From positions 124,001-188,000 of the forward strand of contig JADLSH010000103.1 of assembly GCA_016169945.1 (NCBI GenBank): 64,000 bases of DNA, read 5' to 3'. Of this stretch, positions 36,505 to 47,144 are shown piece after piece. A program made the translations under genes and the position numbers. The notes below the pieces were generated by a model. It worked only from the letters and a program-made list of their open reading frames with translations, was not told the DNA's origin and made no database searches. Source of the stretch: Trachythela sp. YZ-2020. Its lineage: Eukaryota; Cnidaria; Anthozoa; Malacalcyonacea; Clavulariidae. Numbering within the stretch: the stretch's first letter is position 1; every line of letters begins with the position of its first letter.

Positions 36505-36618
36505 CAACACATCCACTCGCTCCATCAGAGGTGTACCCTGTGTTACACATACATTTGTAAGAACCTACGGTGTTGCTGCACGAATGATCACATGGAAACG
36601 TTAAACATTCATCGATAT
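36505..36618 (-). CDS. EGF-like calcium-binding exon (EGF-C)
   Basis: A 114-bp exon for one EGF module: [20 protein letters not shown], then [18 protein letters not shown]. Six cysteines in EGF order. The IDEC start and the NTVGSY stretch fit the calcium-binding EGF consensus. Acceptor TTTATTTAG and donor GTATGT, phase 1 at both ends, so the exon can be added or skipped without a frame shift. The 500 bp around it resembles the region around the exon at 53588-53713. Part of the same extracellular gene as the SRCR exon. Confidence 0.92.
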
Positions 36619-37320
36619 CTAAATAAAATAAGAAATAAGAAATAATAGAAAATTTTAGGAGAATATTATTGGAGGAATTTGAAATTTTGGCTTGCATGAG
36701 CTTTAGGATGCAATTTATTTTTCAATTTGAAACAAATTTCACATTTGTTGCAATAAATATTTATAGAAGTAAATTTGCATGTCTACTACCAGGAGATTTG
36801 CGGCGAATCTTGTTAAAACGATTGCATTTGACACACTCACACACATAACAAAATTAATCAACAATATATATCGTCGTCGCTACTTGAACTGTCTTCGCTC
36901 TCACTATCTGGATCAAATTGGGTTTGGCAAAAATTTGCAGGCATGTCAAACTCGTAGCAAGTCTAATGCCTAAATTTGCCTCAGGTTTCCACGCGTGTAT
37001 ATACTAGGTTTGCAAGCCTTCGTGTTTACCACAAATCTGTGACAGGTTTGCACGCGTGCAAACTTAATGGTTTGCAAAAATTTGCACGCTGTAGCAAACT
37101 TGCTGGAAACATAACGCTTGCCCTAAATTTTGCAAATGGGTTTACATATATATATTTTCATTGCGTTGTTTGTTCACGAGTTCGCGAACGTAATTTTATG
37201 AAGTTTGCAAGCTTTCCGGTTTGCTATATATTTGCTAAAGGTTTGTACGCGCCGGCAAATTTAGAGGTTCGCTCAAAATTATATAGGCTAGCGCACGGTG
37301 GTTAAAAAGTGGGTCAATCG
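36619..37320. other. Intron-like stretch with TTTGCAAG-type repeats
   Basis: No exon recognised. The stretch 36960-37270 repeats short GGTTTGCACGCG / TTTGCAAATTTGC phrases irregularly, suggesting slipped, simple sequence. The open frames over it are biased by this. Confidence 0.4.
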
Positions 37321-37329
37321 ACAAGTTGT

Positions 37330-37905
37330 TTCATTTAAAAAATTCCACGACTATGTTTTGTTCCGAGCGAGAATGGAGAATTAATCTTAGACATTGACGC
37401 AAGTGCATTTGGAATTGATGCAATAGTATCCCAGAATGGTCAAATCGCTCGCTGGATATAGAAACCACAGCAATACAAGTTCGCGGGTGAACATCGCAGT
37501 GGACAGAAACATGCAAATGGAGATGCTCTCTCACGTCGTCCTTGTGGCTGCAAAAAATTGCAAATTAGCGAGATCAAATACTTACAGAAATAGAATCTGC
37601 GAACTGTCAGTGTAACTTAGAAAAACGCAGGGTGGATCTCGTCATAACAGGTGTAAGAGAGGATTGGAATGTAATCCTGGGGTCTGAAGACGTGGACCCT
37701 GATTTGAATGTGGTAATCGATTTGCTGGAAGCTGGTGGTGAACAGCTTGATTGGAGTAACGTTTCACCCAAAATTGAAAAAATAAAATTGCTGTGGGCGC
37801 CGTGGGAATTTTCGAAAAGAGACGAGGGACTACTTTATTATAAGTTCGAGTCCGTGGATGAACAAGAGACAAAGTTACAATTAGTAGTTCCACGATACTT
37901 CCATA
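37330..37905 (+). pseudogene. Gypsy RNase H and linker region
   Basis: Plus-strand Ty3/gypsy pol, 5' truncated. RNase H: GELILDIDASAFGIDAIVSQ near 37370-37435, then HANGDALSRRPC near 37510-37545, with frame breaks between. The open frame 37632-37910 covers the linker to integrase (KLLWAPWEFSKRDEGLLYYK, ending LQLVVPRY). A LINE fragment is inserted right after this (37906-38930), and the integrase continues beyond it. Confidence 0.85.
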
Positions 37906-38930
37906 GCTAACTTGCATCGTTCGACAGAACAAATAGTCTGTGAACCACTTCAAATCTATTTCTTTGATTCCGTATATAGAGAGTTTTTCTAGTAGTTTCG
38001 AATGACTAACAGAGTCGAATGCCTTTCTGAGATCTAAAAAAACTGCTCCAACTAGTTTCCCTTGGTCTACGTTCTTTCTGGTATCATCAAGTAACAATGA
38101 AGCAGGAAACTCAGTTGACATTTTTCGCTGAAAGCCGAACTGAAAAGGTGAAAGTAACCTATTTTCATTCATATAATGTGTTACTTCTTCGTGTACAATA
38201 TTCTCCATTATTTTAGATATGACTGGTAGTACAGAAATCGGCCTCTAATTTTCGAAACTCGTTGTTGATCAAGACTTAAAAACTGGTAAAATATTGGCAG
38301 TAGCGTAGCCAGCCGGCCGATTTAGTCCCGCTATGCAAATTTGTTCGTGTTCATTGACGGTGAAAACAATCAATTTCTAAATAAATGAATAATGATAATG
38401 ATTTGAAATTTGCATAGTGGGACCAAATCGGCGAACTGGCTACGCCACTGAATATTGGCATATTTCCATTGCGTAGGGAAAACTCCCCTATTTATCGAGA
38501 TATTAATAATGTGTGTTAAAGGTGTTGATATAACAGGTGCAGAATCCTTTAATAATTCTGGTGGTAAATCATAAATCCCAGTTAACTTAGATCGTTTTAC
38601 TGACTTTAGTAATCGTTCCACTTGAGTGGTTGGTATTAGCCGAAAGTTAAAAATGTTATCTGTTCTCTCAGCAAGACCAATCGGCTTAACCCACACGTAA
38701 TTAGTGAGAGGGAAAGCTTTATCTTTTAAATTTGAAATTATGCTATCGAAATAGTTGCCAAAAGCATTTGAAATTAAATTAGAATCAGTTGTTTGGTCAC
38801 AATTGACTTCGAATGACCTAATAAGTCTATGTTGATTAGTGGGCTTAAAACTGGATATATTTGAATAAATCGCTTTCAATGACTTCCAAAATTTACTCGT
38901 TGTTCTGACGTTTGCCTGGAGTAAATCCTT
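37906..38930 (-). pseudogene. LINE RT fragment inserted in gypsy pol
   Basis: Minus-strand RT: KSVKRSKLTGIYDLPPELLK near 38560-38620, then FQFGFQRKMST and AVFLDLRKAFDSVSHSKLL (first catalytic Asp present) at 37980-38150. It stops before the YADD region, so both ends are truncated. A 153-bp hAT MITE interrupts it at 38298-38450. Confidence 0.85.
38298..38450. mobile_element. hAT-type MITE, 153 bp
   Basis: The ends are inverted repeats of ~45 bp starting CAGTAGCGTAGCCAG / CAGTGGCGTAGCCAG. The 8-bp target duplication AATATTGG is perfect (38290-38297, 38451-38458). A similar CAGTGGCGTAGCCA end occurs at ~40407. Innermost of three nested layers: MITE in LINE in gypsy. Confidence 0.95.
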
Positions 38931-39660
38931 TCGTGGAATCGTACCAAGCGAACAAGTATCTTCGGGTTGTTATACATTGTTACACTAAGTGACCAGAAGC
39001 GTATCCATTGCTCAACTAAGAAGCTGCCACTGTGGCAAAAACACTTGTCAATGAGTTTGTATGCCGTTATGGTGTTCCCTTAGAATTACATTCCGATCAG
39101 GCACGCAATTTTGAATTTGCTGTGTTTAGGGAAACGTGCCATAATGCCATTTGTTGGGAATTAAGAAAACAATAACAATTTCACGTCATCCTTAATCGGA
39201 TGGAATCAGATGTTCCACTTCTTCGAAAACAAGGAAAAGATTGGGATATCCAACGTCCTTTGTTGCTTAGGGCATACCGAAGAGCCAAGCATGAGTCAAC
39301 GAATCTTACGCCGGCCAGATTAATGCTAGGAAACGAACTACGCGTACCAGTTGATCTTGCTTTTGTACGACCTAAGCCATCGTTGTCAGTGACAGACTTT
39401 TTCCAGAAAAAGAAGCATCAGTATGCTACAGATCCTCTTCGAACACAATTTTCATCTGGAGATTTGGCTTGGAGCTACCATCCGCGAAGGAAGAAGAGAT
39501 TGTCACCAAACCTTACGAGCAATTGGGAGGGACAGTGCGAAGTGTTCATGTGAAACCAAAAGTGGTGCATCGAAGTAATCTTTGGAATCTTGGTTCAACC
39601 AAGGACGTGAATGAGACAGAAATGAACCAAGTGAAGAGTGTGAGGCAGTAGCCCATAATG
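38931..39660 (+). pseudogene. Gypsy integrase, core and C-terminal part
   Basis: Continues the element at 37330. The core reads KWPEAYPL, then AATVAKTLVNEFVCRYGVPL and ELHSDQARNFEF (catalytic Asp of the DQ/DN motif) with breaks. The open frame 39200-39553 holds the C-terminal part: YRRAKHESTNLTPARLMLGN, ELRVPVDLAF, then a DFFQKKK stretch. The expected catalytic Glu region before it is disrupted. Dead. Confidence 0.87.
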
Positions 39661-39784
39661 AAAGTGGACATTTCAGACGAAATGAACAGCGACGCAAGTA
39701 TGTCCAAAGACTTGATTTAAGAACATGTGACAGTGAATATAGTATACGTAGTTGTCGTGTTTATCGTCTTTCTAAAGAATTACT

Positions 39785-39796
39785 AGGGGGGAGCCG
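39785..39796 (+). other. Polypurine tract of the gypsy element
   Basis: AGGGGGGAGCCG directly before the LTR start TGTTATG: the usual priming site for plus-strand DNA synthesis. Confidence 0.7.
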
Positions 39797-39965
39797 TGTT
39801 ATGTTTGCATAGCAAATACTATGCTAATAATATGTAAATTATGTGTATATAAGGAAGTGTTGTTTAATGCTATAGTGTAGTGTGAAATGAAGCTTTTTAG
39901 TGAACAGTTGCATGGTTGTTAACCTTTGTTTTTGAGATATTTCGTTTAATAAGCGGCCCGTAACA
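39797..39965 (+). repeat. 3' LTR of the gypsy element, 169 bp
   Basis: Begins TGTTATGTTTGC and ends CCCGTAACA, the expected TG...CA form. It holds a TATATAAGG box in the middle and AATAAG near the end as a weak poly(A) signal. The matching 5' LTR is not in the window, because the element is truncated at ~37330. Confidence 0.75.
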
Positions 39966-41450
39966 AATGTATAATTGCTTTTATTATTGGAAACTTTTAT
40001 TATTTGACTAATTAATAGTATAATTGCTTTTATTATTTGACTAGTCTAGACTATACTGTTAATTCATATAAATTGGCATGGCATGTTTCCATGGTCAAAA
40101 CAACAAAAATTCACATTTCTTCATGAATGCCGTTTGCCGTATATATATATATAAGCTGACATTAAATATATGAAGTCATACCTTTTAAGTAGCTAAATAA
40201 ATTATTAATATCTGTTAAGAAATAATATTAGTTATGTTATAGCAAAAAGCAATATTCCAAAGCATGTTTACTTTGAAAATATTCAACTGAACTTACGGGA
40301 AATATAAAACTTATCCACGCACGCTTTTCATGTAGTGTTAGATCAGAAGTATTAAGTAAACAGTTCAGTTCAGATTAAAAGTGATAATAAATAAAGTAGT
40401 GATCAGTGGCGTAGCCAACACAACACATGTAGGGGGGGACTATTTATGAAGGAGGCCCAGCGAGCGCGGAAGGTGTCAGATTATTAGGGGATCCGGGTGC
40501 ATGCTTCTGAGGATTCCTCAAGTCGCGGAAATTCAATAGCATTTGTTAACTACGGAAAGAAAATGGTACTTAACTTCGAAGAAATTTATCACCGCCTCCC
40601 CCCCAACATTTCTCGTCGGATTTAAACATATGTCGAAGAAATTTGCATGAAATCTCCCACGATTCATAAAAACCAAGGAAAAAATATTACAACATTTTTG
40701 TACAATCTTTTGTTTGTGTACATGTATTTTGTCCATTGCATTATGGTCGACGACTACATGCAATGCAACGCATTAAAGAAAATTCATAAAATAGCTCTAC
40801 ATAATTTGGAATGCTGCCATGCGCGTCAGCTTAAGGCGGCCTCGCTGCGGTAGACAAGACACATGGCATTTGGCAAGACAGTATAAAGATGAAAATGGCT
40901 ATTTGACCAAACGGTGTTTGAAAACTCTGGCGACCCCAACGTGTTTTAGTGAAGAGCAAAGGGAGTTCCGTATAATCAAACCTAAATATGGAATGCATTT
41001 CGGCCCATGACGGTTCTATATATCGGGATTTGGATCACATTAGCTTCTCTTGTGAAACTCATTGGAATTCTGCTTCGGCAGTATCGAGTTCAAGAAACAC
41101 ATGCAGGCAGCAAGGGTGTTGAGACCCAGTCTTGAGCCCAGGGCAGATTGGTGAATGCAGACTGATTCCAATATTGGTCCGTCCCCACTAAACGCTCGCC
41201 AGGAACGTGAACGCCGTGGAGTGCTTCTGTCGGAAGATTCTTGTACGGTTTGGATAGATAATCACAGGACAAAACACACACGTTAATACACACGTTAATA
41301 GAGTTCCTGCTACACCGAAAGCCATTTCGGTTCCTTCCAATATGAAATAATATCATAACATTTGTGTGTTCCAGTGACACAGCATCTTTTTCATTTGATC
41401 ATGTGACCTTGATGGCCAAGTAATATACAGTCAGTCATATAAAATTAACT
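39966..41450. other. Noncoding, with a worn hAT element
   Basis: No gene seen. At ~40407 a hAT-like end (CAGTGGCGTAGCCA) is followed by G-rich sequence, and at ~40590 by CCTCCCCCCCAAC, so 40407-40620 is probably a decayed hAT fragment. Confidence 0.45.
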
Positions 41451-41650
41451 AGAAATACATGCATGCAGAATCCCCTCGCCAATTCGAACCACACAATTTA
41501 CTCACCCAAAAGTTATTGTAACATGAAGTAATGAGTCGATCACTGTATCTCTATTCTGTGAATGTAACCATGGTAACACGCAACACTGTATATTTCTTTT
41601 ATTTTGTACAAAATGGTAAAATATTGATAAGATTTGTTATTTTAACTATA
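41451..41650. repeat. Segmental duplication landmark B, left copy
   Basis: ATGCATGCAGAATCCCCTCG, then CCATGGTAACACGCAAC and TTGTACAAAATGGTAAAATA; see the copy at 55681-55840. It lies between the EGF-C exon and landmark C, as its partner lies between EGF-A and the second C copy. Confidence 0.8.
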
Positions 41651-41959
41651 AAATTATCATATGCCCAACTATATAAAGTAGGTATGTTATTACGTACTCT
41701 TTTAGCTTTGATTTACTGTAAAATTCAACCTTAGGAGTCTCACAAAACATTTCGAAATTTTCATAAAACTTCAACTGTTTTTTAATAACAGTATTTTTAT
41801 ACCTCTTTTCGCACTTGTTTTTGAGATTTAATATGTTGTTACTTATTCTATAATGTATTTGAATTAATACTAAAATACCTTAATATTAATCAATGTTGTA
41901 TTGACCACACAATTATTATCTCGTTTTAGAGACTTTGTTTGTCTGTTTATGTCCCAAAC

Positions 41960-42055
41960 AGTTTTCTCTCGGCCTGAACTCGCGCATGCGCATAACGTAG
42001 AAAACCGTCCATTGTATAATGGCGGACAACCGTCCATTGCACAATGGCGGACTTT
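41960..42055. repeat. Inverted copy of the CGCATGCG patch
   Basis: CTCGCGCATGCGCATAACG and ACCGTCCATTGTATAATGGC resemble, inverted, the patch at 48655-48745. Here ACCGTCCATT...ATGGCGGAC is itself doubled. Confidence 0.7.
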
Positions 42056-42195
42056 ATAAGTTAATGATCTTCACCCTAATTATTATCACGTCTGAGTAAG
42101 CAATGCACTCTATTTATCAGTGACAGTTCATATACAACACTGTAGATTATATCACATAATTATAATAACATTAATACATTCGCGTATATCCCATA

Positions 42196-43140
42196 TAGAT
42201 AGATAGATAGATTTATTGCCTCCAATTCTGAAGAGTCCTTTCTTACAATATATAATAAAATACTATTACTAATTACTACTAAGTGGATACTATATATAAC
42301 TTATTTACAAATAAATTAATTTACGACTATATTATACTGTTTAAAAGTTGTTATATTCTTAAGAAAATCGCCACGATTCCATTGGAACAAATTATGATAA
42401 ATTGGTCCCTTTCATAGTTTGAGACACTACATGGCAGTGACCCACTTAAAAAACTAGCAAGTATGCCATTATCATCTTGGTTAAAAAGACTTGCACAAAC
42501 ATTTAAATTCAATTTGTCCTGCAAATTGTCCCACAATAACTCTCTTTCAATCGATACGCTGTAACAGTCCATGATAAAATGTTTAAGGGTTCCTGATACT
42601 TGTCCGTCACATATCCTACAGTTATTCTGATCACCATGATCTTCCACAACATCATTAAGTTTTGATGGAATATTTCCACATAGAAGATTTACCAGGTTGC
42701 TATAGGTTTGAGGTACATTGGTTCCGCTTCGCTGCATTCCACAATTTCTAAGGGCTGCAGTTCGGTATGAACATCCCGAAAATATTCAAGCTCAGGTTTG
42801 ATATACAAGCCTTGCCTCCAACACTGGATTTGAAACTGATGAATTTCTGTTTTTACTATTGATTTCCATGAGGATTTAGTAGGGATTTGACCTGTTTGTA
42901 TGTAGGTGGTAAGATAGTCCCCAAGTCCGTATTTATTCAAAACTCTAACAATGTTTGGAATGAATCCCATTTGCTTTTTTGTCACTCTATTGAGGAAAGA
43001 CGATAACCTAGCAACAAATATAATTTTTTCCACATTTGTTGGTTCCAAGGATAGTAATTTATGGAGAAACATCAATTGTACTTTATCAATATGTCCCTCG
43101 ATTGTCCATATTCCCAAACTTCCAAGTGCTGCTTCTGATC
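42196..43140 (-). pseudogene. LINE C-terminal fragment with CCHC-type motif
   Basis: Minus strand, two frames (43117-42689 and 42737-42351). It holds the region after RT: HKLLSLEPTNVEKIIFVARL, GLGDYLTTYIQTG, then the C-terminal NNCRICDGQVSGTLKHFIMD with a C-x2-C-x9-H-x4-C-type pattern seen at the end of CR1/L2-like ORF2 proteins. One frameshift near 42720. The 3' tail is a (GATA)n run at 42197-42216. Its 5' end abuts the (GATA)n tail of another LINE. Confidence 0.85.
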
Positions 43141-43142
43141 GC

Positions 43143-43145
43143 GTT

Positions 43146-43209
<64 letters not shown>

Positions 43210-43210
43210 G
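43143..43210. repeat. (GATA)n microsatellite, LINE tail
   Basis: About 16 perfect GATA units. It is the 3' tail of the minus-strand LINE to its right and touches the 5' end of the LINE to its left. Confidence 0.95.
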
Positions 43211-45050
43211 TAAACTTTATTTAGGCACACTAATCCCACTCAACATTATGCTGATTTCCATGAGAGGTGTGCTGATTAAATATTACAAATTTAAGACTAA
43301 TTTACTAATACATACAAACTACTATTATATAAATGCTATTGAATATTCACTTAACTAAACTACTCAACTTAATAATTGGGAGGCTGAGGAGAAATGATTT
43401 TTACAAAATGAGTTATAAGATATCGAATTTCGAATATTTTCTGGTATTCTATTCCATAATTTAGCCCCACTGTAACTAAAACTTTTTTTTAAATATTATG
43501 CCCTGGGCTTTGGAATAAAAGCCCAGTTGAAGAATCTCTTAGATTATAACTATTAACAGTGTTAGAAAATTGAAAAATGTTACACAGTCTGTGTGGAGCT
43601 AATTGATTTACTGTTTTGTACATGAGTTTGGCCGTCATTAATGCTCTACGTTCTTCAAGATATGTCCAACCGAGAGCAGTACGAGCTAAGATAGACTGTC
43701 CATGTTCATTTTTAAAATTCATAATTAATCTAGCCGCTCGATTCTGGAATTTTTGAAGACGTTCACCGAGGCCTTTACCAAGCTCATCCCAAACCTCACA
43801 ACAGTAACCAAAATGCGGCTGGATCAATGCATTGTACACCAGAACTAGTGTATCTCGGTCGACAAATTATTTAAGTTTTTTTAACGCACCAATCCCCGAG
43901 GATACTTTACTAGCGATATATTCAATATGTTTTTCACAGTTTAGGTTCTCCTCGATTTGAACTCCTAGCACTTTTGCGCATTTTACTCTTTTGATTGGAC
44001 ATGTGTCGATCTTAGCTGTGGGTTGGACATCCACGCTATTAATCTTAGGGCGTGATCCAATCAAAATATATTCCGTTTTCGCAATATTTAAGCTAAGTTT
44101 GTTTGAAGACAACCATATTTTAACATTTTTCAAGTCCTTATTCGCTATCTCTTCTGCTTCATTTAATGTTTTGCCCACAGCTGTAAGGCTGGTATCATCT
44201 GCAAGCATCCTTGTGTTGTATGTTTAAGACAATTTGGCAAATCATTTATATAGATAATAAACAGAAGAGGGCCAAGTATACTTCCCTGAGGGATGGCGCA
44301 AGTTATTCCTCTCTGATCTGAAAGCATTCCATTTAGCTGACATCTCTGTGTTCGATTTGTTAAGTAATTACTTAGTAAATCTAGGACTTTATTACCAAAG
44401 CCATACCGTTCGAACTTAGGTAAAATAATTTCATGATTGACAGTATCGAATGCTTTCTTTAAATCGAGAAGGACAACTATGTTGTATAGGCCACGGTCCA
44501 TGTTAATATACCATTCATTAGTACAATCTAAAAGTGTGGTAGTTGTGGAATTAAATTGTCTAAAACCAAATTGTTGTTCTGAAAGAATATTCTGTTTCTT
44601 TAAATAATCATGCACTTGGTCGTACAGAATCCTTTCCATCAGTGACCACAGGTAAAATTGAGATTGGTCTATAGTTGTCTAGCATAGTCCGTTGGCCTTT
44701 TTTAAAAATTGGATTTACTCGTGCTACTTTCCACTCCATCGGGAGTCTATCAGTGGCAATAGACATATTAAAAATATTTGATAAAGGCTCTACAATAGCA
44801 GGAGCTGCAGCCTTTAGTACTTTTGCTGAAATTTCGTCAATACCTGTAGTTTTGGAGATAGTTAATTTGGTTATAAGCCTGTAAACTATTGCAACATTTA
44901 CAGGTTGGAAAATAAATCTCTCAACCGGTTCATGTTGAGGAATGAAATCTCGAAAGCTACAGTTGTGTTCGTGTTGAATCCAATTCTGAAAAGTTCTTGC
45001 GGACTCATTCAGCAGTTCTGGATATAGTTTATACCTTTGATATTAAAGAA
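43211..45050 (-). pseudogene. LINE with RT to 3' end
   Basis: Minus strand in three frames. RT: ILSEQQFGFRQFNSTTTTLL, VLLDLKKAFDTVNHEIILPK (first Asp present), IPQGSILGPLLFIIYINDL at 44639-44163; then LADDTSLTAV (catalytic box with Leu for Tyr) and VKCAKVLGVQIEE at 44208-43867; then YNALIQPHFGYCCEVWDELG and LQKFQNRAARLI at 43839-43489. Frame changes at ~44200 and ~43860 disable it. N-terminal linker sequence runs to ~45050. It ends in the (GATA)n tail. L2/CR1-like. Confidence 0.88.
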
Positions 45051-45249
45051 TTCGCAACAGCATCAGTTTCTTTCAAGATTATAGACTGTTATAAACATTA
45101 CCTAGCCATTATTTTGAAAGAAAAATAATGATACGTACAGAATCGGAATCATAAAACAAAAGTGTCGAAGTTTTGTCTTGACAACAGTTTTTCACAAATA
45201 GTCAAATGTTGTGTTTCAAGATACGACTTTACTTAGAGTTTGGCCCTTT

Positions 45250-45694
45250 TTTATGACGTTATCAGTAGGTAATGCTCCAATGTATAGTACCTGGTAAACC
45301 AAAAGTGAAATAGAGCGTTTTTGGTCAAGTAAACTTGGCAGCGATATTCTACTTTTTTGGTGTGGGGCATTTCGCCCCCCCTCCCCTCCATTCGAACTGC
45401 ATACCAGTGCAAAATGGTTGGCCCTGTTGCACAGGTAGCATATTTGTCTTTTTGCTGGATATCTCTCTGACCTGCGGTGCTTTCGGCTACAATCGCCATA
45501 CTGGCTTGTTTTTTGGGGCTATTTTTGTTCGATTGATTGCTTCATTATTTGTCTGTCCTGGTTTTGCTTTCTGACTAAGTGAATAATTTCATCCTTATTT
45601 TCGGCAGACATGCCTTTATGTTGGGGCATGGGTTTTTTCATAGGTTCTTGCAATTTGTATGGCTTTGTCTAGTGTGAGATCGGCCCCTTCCAAT
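45250..45694 (-). pseudogene. Gypsy gag, 3' part
   Basis: Minus-strand gag: an EGADLTLDKAIQIARTYE stretch at ~45640-45690, then a zinc-knuckle region near 45380-45450 in a shifted frame, ending at ~45250. It joins the part at 48120-48310 once Polinton element 2 is removed. A related piece (KRSILLLVYHEIIYIGAF) lies at 54488-54640. Confidence 0.75.
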
Positions 45695-46084
45695 ATCACT
45701 AGTAGATAAACACATACATACAGGGTCGGAAGTAATTAGTATTCATACGTCACGCCTGGAAGTAAGAATAATAATGAAGTGACGTACCCCTCTGAGGTTG
45801 CGCAAACTAGAGGTTGCGCAACCTGGAGGTGAAGTATCCTTTGAACCGATTATTAGTATTCATACGTCACGCCCGGAAGTAAGAATAATAATGAGGTGAC
45901 GTACCCTCTGAGGTGTGAAAACGTTTCGCACGACGCTGTACGGAATGTTTGTTGTCAGTAGAGAGAAATAAATAACAGCAGAAAGTTTGTGTTTTGATTT
46001 TATTTAAATACACACAACAATTTAAATGTTTCTTCTAATAAGAAAGCCATGCTTCTCCATAGTCGTTTAATAGTTTTGGCTTTA

Positions 46085-46330
46085 TTGTTCGTTAGCCATG
46101 ATTTCTTTAACAAAGTCTCGGACCGTAGACTCGTTTTCGTGCAGATTCACCCATTTTATATGGCCTGTAGATTGGTGCCTTATTGTGACAGGCCAATAAT
46201 GTTATTCGTTGATGTAGAGACCCGGATGGCCAGGATCAAAACTATTGCGCGACGATTTATACATCTCTATGATAGCATATCCTTTGGGAATGACACGAAC
46301 GGTATCGGCTTTGTCGGTGTAGTTTAGCCA
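46085..46330 (-). pseudogene. ORF-S copy in element 2
   Basis: Minus-strand match to the ORF-S of element 1: DPGHPG, YWPVTIRHQSTG, KWVNLHENE, and an end FVKEIMANEQ with the stop near 46085. A stop within the ...INE*HYWPV stretch and a shortened loop disable it. A plus-strand frame over it (46049-46327) is only its shadow. Confidence 0.65.
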
Positions 46331-47010
46331 CTCGTGGATAGTTGCATCCGACCATGTAATATACCGATGATGTTTAGGTTGTTTTCTTCCAGGCTTGGTT
46401 TCGATGCCAGAGACGGTGTGGGTGTAGTCACTTTAGTTTGGGTGGTGAAGGGATAAACATGGCAGTCGCCAAATAGGTCTCCAAGAACTTGCTTGTCGGT
46501 TGGTGTGTCAGGCTTGTTATCCACCAATAATATCCAAACGGCTTTTCGGTTTCCCTGTGGTAGGCAGTCATGAAGCGGTCTCTATTCTTATCAAACATTC
46601 GCTCTCCAACAATTCTAATTTGTTTTATATCACTAGGACTTCGGAAGAGAGCAAGATATTGGCCATTTCGGCTAATATCTGTATTAAATTTCCCCTTAAG
46701 AAACATGTTCTGAAGCGAAAGGATAACACTAGCGTTTCTATGACGACCCTGGGTAAATAATCGAGCTACCACAGGACTGTCTGTCGTTTCGGCCATTAGA
46801 TCATCTGGCATGATTATGTTGTTGTACTTGGTATTGATCTCACTCAGATCATCGAACAGCTCGGGAAGACATTCGATCGGATGCTTTTCCCAAGGAATTT
46901 TCTCAACTCGTCGTAACAATCTTGCCATTGATTATAACACCACCGGATAGGAATGTGTTTCTTTTCCTCATACACGATACGATTGTTTTCCCAAATACTG
47001 GGGGTTCTGT
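46330..47010 (-). pseudogene. Packaging ATPase copy in element 2, Walker A lost
   Basis: The main open part is 46928-46428. Walker B is degenerate but present in YNNIIMPDDLMAE (Pro for Leu), followed by RLFTQGRHRNASVILSLQNM, DISRNGQYLALFRSPSD and RIVGERMFDKNRD. Upstream, NNRIVYEEKK-type sequence near 46960-46990 matches the region after Walker A in element 1, but the Walker A loop itself is gone, replaced by the G-rich repeats. A frameshift near 46530 moves the end into another frame (VDNKPDTPTDKQVLGDLFGD). ATP binding is impossible. Confidence 0.85.
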
Positions 47011-47100
47011 CAGGGCGCCTTCGGGGTCCCTGGGGATTTCCTCGGGGTTCTCTAGGGGTTCCCTGGGGGGTTCTGCAGGGGTCCCCAGGGGGTTCTATCG
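46985..47100. repeat. GGGGTTC-type repeats between ATPase and Z
   Basis: A G-rich run of variants of GGGGTTCYC / GGGGTCCC, about 10 copies. It sits where element 1 has its 11-bp repeats, but the units are unrelated. It has replaced the start of the ATPase gene. Confidence 0.85.
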
Positions 47101-47144
47101 GCGTCGGCCAATGAGAGCTTTAAGCGTCTGCTCATAAAAGTGCC

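Noticed and set aside
39797..39965. Solo LTR
   Set aside because: It is directly preceded by a polypurine tract and integrase sequence, so it is the 3' LTR of a truncated element.
40819..41010. Small basic protein gene
   Set aside because: No recognisable domain, no splice or promoter context, and no second copy; not supportable.
46049..46327. Plus-strand 92-residue protein
   Set aside because: Shadow of the minus-strand ORF-S copy.
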